Shown here: positions 61,985 through 64,000 of the stretch, in pieces
Numbering within the stretch: the stretch's first letter is position 1
Layout of the letters: every line of letters begins with the position of its first letter
Program-made: the position numbers and the translations under genes
The notes under the pieces: generated by a model
The model's input: the letters and a program-made list of their open reading frames with translations, nothing else
Databases searched by the model: none
What the model was told of the DNA's origin: nothing
Source of the DNA: JAYWDA01 sp043747555
Lineage (GTDB): Bacteria; Bdellovibrionota; Bdellovibrionia; Bdellovibrionales; Bdellovibrionaceae
Length of the DNA: 64,000 nt
Reading direction: 5' to 3'
NCBI GenBank assembly: GCA_043747555.1
Contig: JAYTOY010000052.1
Coordinates: 54,717-118,716, forward strand

Positions 61985-64000
61985 ATGTCTTTTGTTCATT
62001 TGCATGTTCATTCGGAATATTCGTTACTGGAAGCCGCCTGTCGCTTAAAACCATTAGTTAAAAAGGCGGCCACCTTTGAAATGCCAGCCATTGCATTAAC
62101 TGATAATGGAAATATGTTTGGCGCCATTGAGTTTTATTTTGCGGCTTTGGATGCTGGGGTTAAACCGATTCTTGGGATTGACACGTACATGGCACCGGCT
62201 TCCCGTCTCGACAAAAAGCAGGATCGTGATCAAGTCCAGTCCGGCCCGAAGCGGCTGGTGTTGCTTGCGACTTCGCTGACGGGCTACCAAAATCTTTGTC
62301 AGCTAAGCTCGATTTCTTACCAAGAAGGATTTTATTGGAAACCTCGAATTGATTACGAGGTTTTGGAAAAATATAATCAAGATGTCATTTGTTTAACAGG
62401 TGGCTTGCGCGGAGAGATCTCGGACTGTTTTCTTAGAGAGGGTCCAGAAGCTGCGCTTGAAAAAATTAGAAAATTAAAATTAATTTTTGGCGATCGGCTG
62501 TATTTAGAAATGAATCGCACGGGCGTGGCAGCCTGGGATCAGGTGAATCCATTTTTAATAGAGGCCTCAAAAATCACTTCAACACCCCTGGTTGCAGCTA
62601 ATGATGTTCATTACTTAACTCCGGACGATCAAATTGCCCAGGAAGTTTTAGTTTGTATTGGGTCCAATAAAACTTTGTCTGATGATCATCGCTTTAAATT
62701 AGGGACTAGTGAGTTTTATTTAAAATCTCCGGCCGAGATGAAGAAACTTTTTATCGATGTGCCGGAAGCCATTCAAAACACTTTAGAAATCGCTGAGCGC
62801 TGCCAGTTTAAGTTTAAATTAAAGGATGATAATGGCAAGGCGATCTATCATTTGCCCTCCTATCCGACCAAAGATGGTGTTAGTTTATTTGAAGAAATTC
62901 GCAGGCAATCGTTTGAGGGTCTTGAAATTCGTTATCAAGAGTCAGAAGCCCGAGATGAGAAAGTTTCGGACGATCAGAAAATTCTTTACACGGAAAGATT
63001 GAATTACGAATTGGGTGTCATCGACCGCATGGGATTTAATGGATACTTTTTAATCGTATCTGATTTTATCAACTGGGCTAAGACCAATGATATTCCGGTT
63101 GGGCCCGGTCGTGGCTCGGGAGCAGGGTCGTTAGTCGCTTATTGTTTAAATATTACTGATCTGGATCCCTTTCCTTCAAAACTTTTATTTGAGCGATTTT
63201 TAAATCCTGAGCGGGTCTCCATGCCCGATTTTGATATCGACTTTTGTCAGGACCGTCGGCAAGCCGTCATTCAATATGTCACAGAAAAGTACGGCCAAAA
63301 ATCGGTTTCGCAAATTATCACTTACGGAAAATTACAAACCAGAGCTGCGATTAAAGATGTCGGGCGTGTTCTAGGTATGACCTTTCCCGAAGTCGATGCC
63401 GTGTCAAAATTAATTCCAGACAAACTTGGCGTCACCTTAAAAGAATCCATGGAAATGGAACCAAGGCTTGTCGAAATGATGGAGACAAATCCCCAAGTGG
63501 CGACACTGATGGATTTGGCCCAAAGGGTTGAAGGCATGGTTCGTCATGCGGGCATTCACGCAGCCGGTGTGATCATTGCGGATGGAGAGCTTGTCAAGCT
63601 TGCGCCCTTGTACAAAGGTGCCGATGGCGAAAACGTAGTTCAGTATGATATGAAGCATGCTGAAAAAATTGGTTTGATTAAATTCGACTTCTTGGGTCTT
63701 AAAACACTGACACATATTAATCATGCCTTGCGATTGATTGAAAAAAATCGGCATAAAAAAATTCTGACCAGTGACATATCATTAAAAGATCCTGGCATTT
63801 ATACGATCATGACTCGTGGAGATACGTCCGGTATATTCCAGTTCGAGGGTGACGGCATCACTCAGGCTATTCGTAGCATTAAGCCAAGTTCTTTTGCTGA
63901 TATTACGGCCATCAATGCCCTCTATCGTCCGGGTCCAATGGCGATGATTCCTGATTTTTCTCGGCGGAAACATGGCGAAGAAGCGATTCATTACCCGTTT
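61985..64000 (+). CDS. dnaE: DNA polymerase III alpha subunit, N-terminal part
   Basis: The frame is open from the ATG at 61985 to the window edge (672 codons), so the C-terminal part is missing. The PHP domain begins FVHLHVHSEYSLL, and the polymerase active-site GPGRGSGAGSLVAY is near residue 374, with PDFDIDF behind it holding two catalytic aspartates. The HLHVHSEYS start distinguishes DnaE from PolC. It directly follows guaA. Confidence 0.95.
   Translation, partial: MSFVHLHVHSEYSLLEAACRLKPLVKKAATFEMPAIALTDNGNMFGAIEFYFAALDAGVKPILGIDTYMAPASRLDKKQDRDQVQSGPKRLVLLATSLTGYQNLCQLSSISYQEGFYWKPRIDYEVLEKYNQDVICLTGGLRGEISDCFLREGPEAALEKIRKLKLIFGDRLYLEMNRTGVAAWDQVNPFLIEASKITSTPLVAANDVHYLTPDDQIAQEVLVCIGSNKTLSDDHRFKLGTSEFYLKSPAEMKKLFIDVPEAIQNTLEIAERCQFKFKLKDDNGKAIYHLPSYPTKDGVSLFEEIRRQSFEGLEIRYQESEARDEKVSDDQKILYTERLNYELGVIDRMGFNGYFLIVSDFINWAKTNDIPVGPGRGSGAGSLVAYCLNITDLDPFPSKLLFERFLNPERVSMPDFDIDFCQDRRQAVIQYVTEKYGQKSVSQIITYGKLQTRAAIKDVGRVLGMTFPEVDAVSKLIPDKLGVTLKESMEMEPRLVEMMETNPQVATLMDLAQRVEGMVRHAGIHAAGVIIADGELVKLAPLYKGADGENVVQYDMKHAEKIGLIKFDFLGLKTLTHINHALRLIEKNRHKKILTSDISLKDPGIYTIMTRGDTSGIFQFEGDGITQAIRSIKPSSFADITAINALYRPGPMAMIPDFSRRKHGEEAIHYPF

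Overview
The window is a continuous piece of bacterial chromosome, slightly A+T-leaning, densely packed with genes on both strands and with almost no non-coding space. The mix suggests a Gram-negative, Bdellovibrio-like bacterium (Bdellovibrionota). Supporting signs are the trmD operon with an extra SPOUT methyltransferase between trmD and rplS, a DUF4360 secreted protein, a DUF222-like HNH endonuclease, outer-membrane assembly genes (tamA/tamB, lptD) and many lineage-specific coiled-coil proteins. The taxonomic call is an inference from gene content; no rRNA is present to confirm it.

Layout. 1-3.2 kb: the 5' part of tamB, translationally coupled behind tamA (minus strand). 3.3-9.0 kb: a minus-strand run read as argG-argH-CPXCG protein-glutamate-synthase-like flavoprotein-rhomboid-yajQ. 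9.0-13.6 kb: the divergent arginine operon argC-J-B-F-R. The two arginine arms share a short region with ARG-box-like inverted repeats, and argR closes the operon, so self-regulation is likely. 13.6-23 kb: hflX, an OPA-type MFS transporter, small membrane or secreted proteins, a PuuD-like membrane protein, trhO, a lytic transglycosylase and the HNH endonuclease, followed by the only long gene-poor stretch (22.95-23.58 kb). 23.6-32.8 kb: prfC, an ABC-2 exporter pair, then the translation operon ffh-rpsP-khpA-rimM-trmD-SPOUT-rplS-rnhB-yraN.

32.8-43.4 kb: lptD, a STAS protein convergent with a long coiled-coil protein, a VKOR-DsbA fusion, a ChaN/Tiki-like protein coupled to a double-GYF protein, HU, argS and fxsA. 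43.5-48.2 kb: a TPR protein, a FecR-like exported protein, a 557-residue coiled-coil protein with a very strong ribosome binding site, and pyk. 48.4-52.5 kb: a minus-strand operon read as thiolase-scoA-scoB-cyclic-nucleotide-binding protein-NUDIX hydrolase (acetoacetate/ketone-body use). 52.5-56.3 kb: a DUF4097-like exported protein, a Lys/Ala/Pro-rich protein with a possible zinc site, a membrane histidine kinase and an unknown protein. 56.5-64 kb: miaB, a DUF151 protein, a gamma-carbonic anhydrase homologue, guaB, guaA and the 5' two-thirds or so of dnaE.

The most unusual signal is a two-copy dispersed intergenic element (about 48.25-48.39 and 54.40-54.51 kb). Both copies lie between convergent genes in the same orientation and share identical blocks of 14, 11 and 24 nt. 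One copy carries an extra perfect 13-bp hairpin inserted exactly where the other has none. Other points of interest are the argC start codon inside an operator-like palindrome (possibly a leaderless mRNA), an 18-bp perfect palindrome upstream of guaB, and a terminator-like hairpin inside the trmD operon. I saw no tRNA or rRNA gene, no CRISPR array, no insertion sequence and no prophage.
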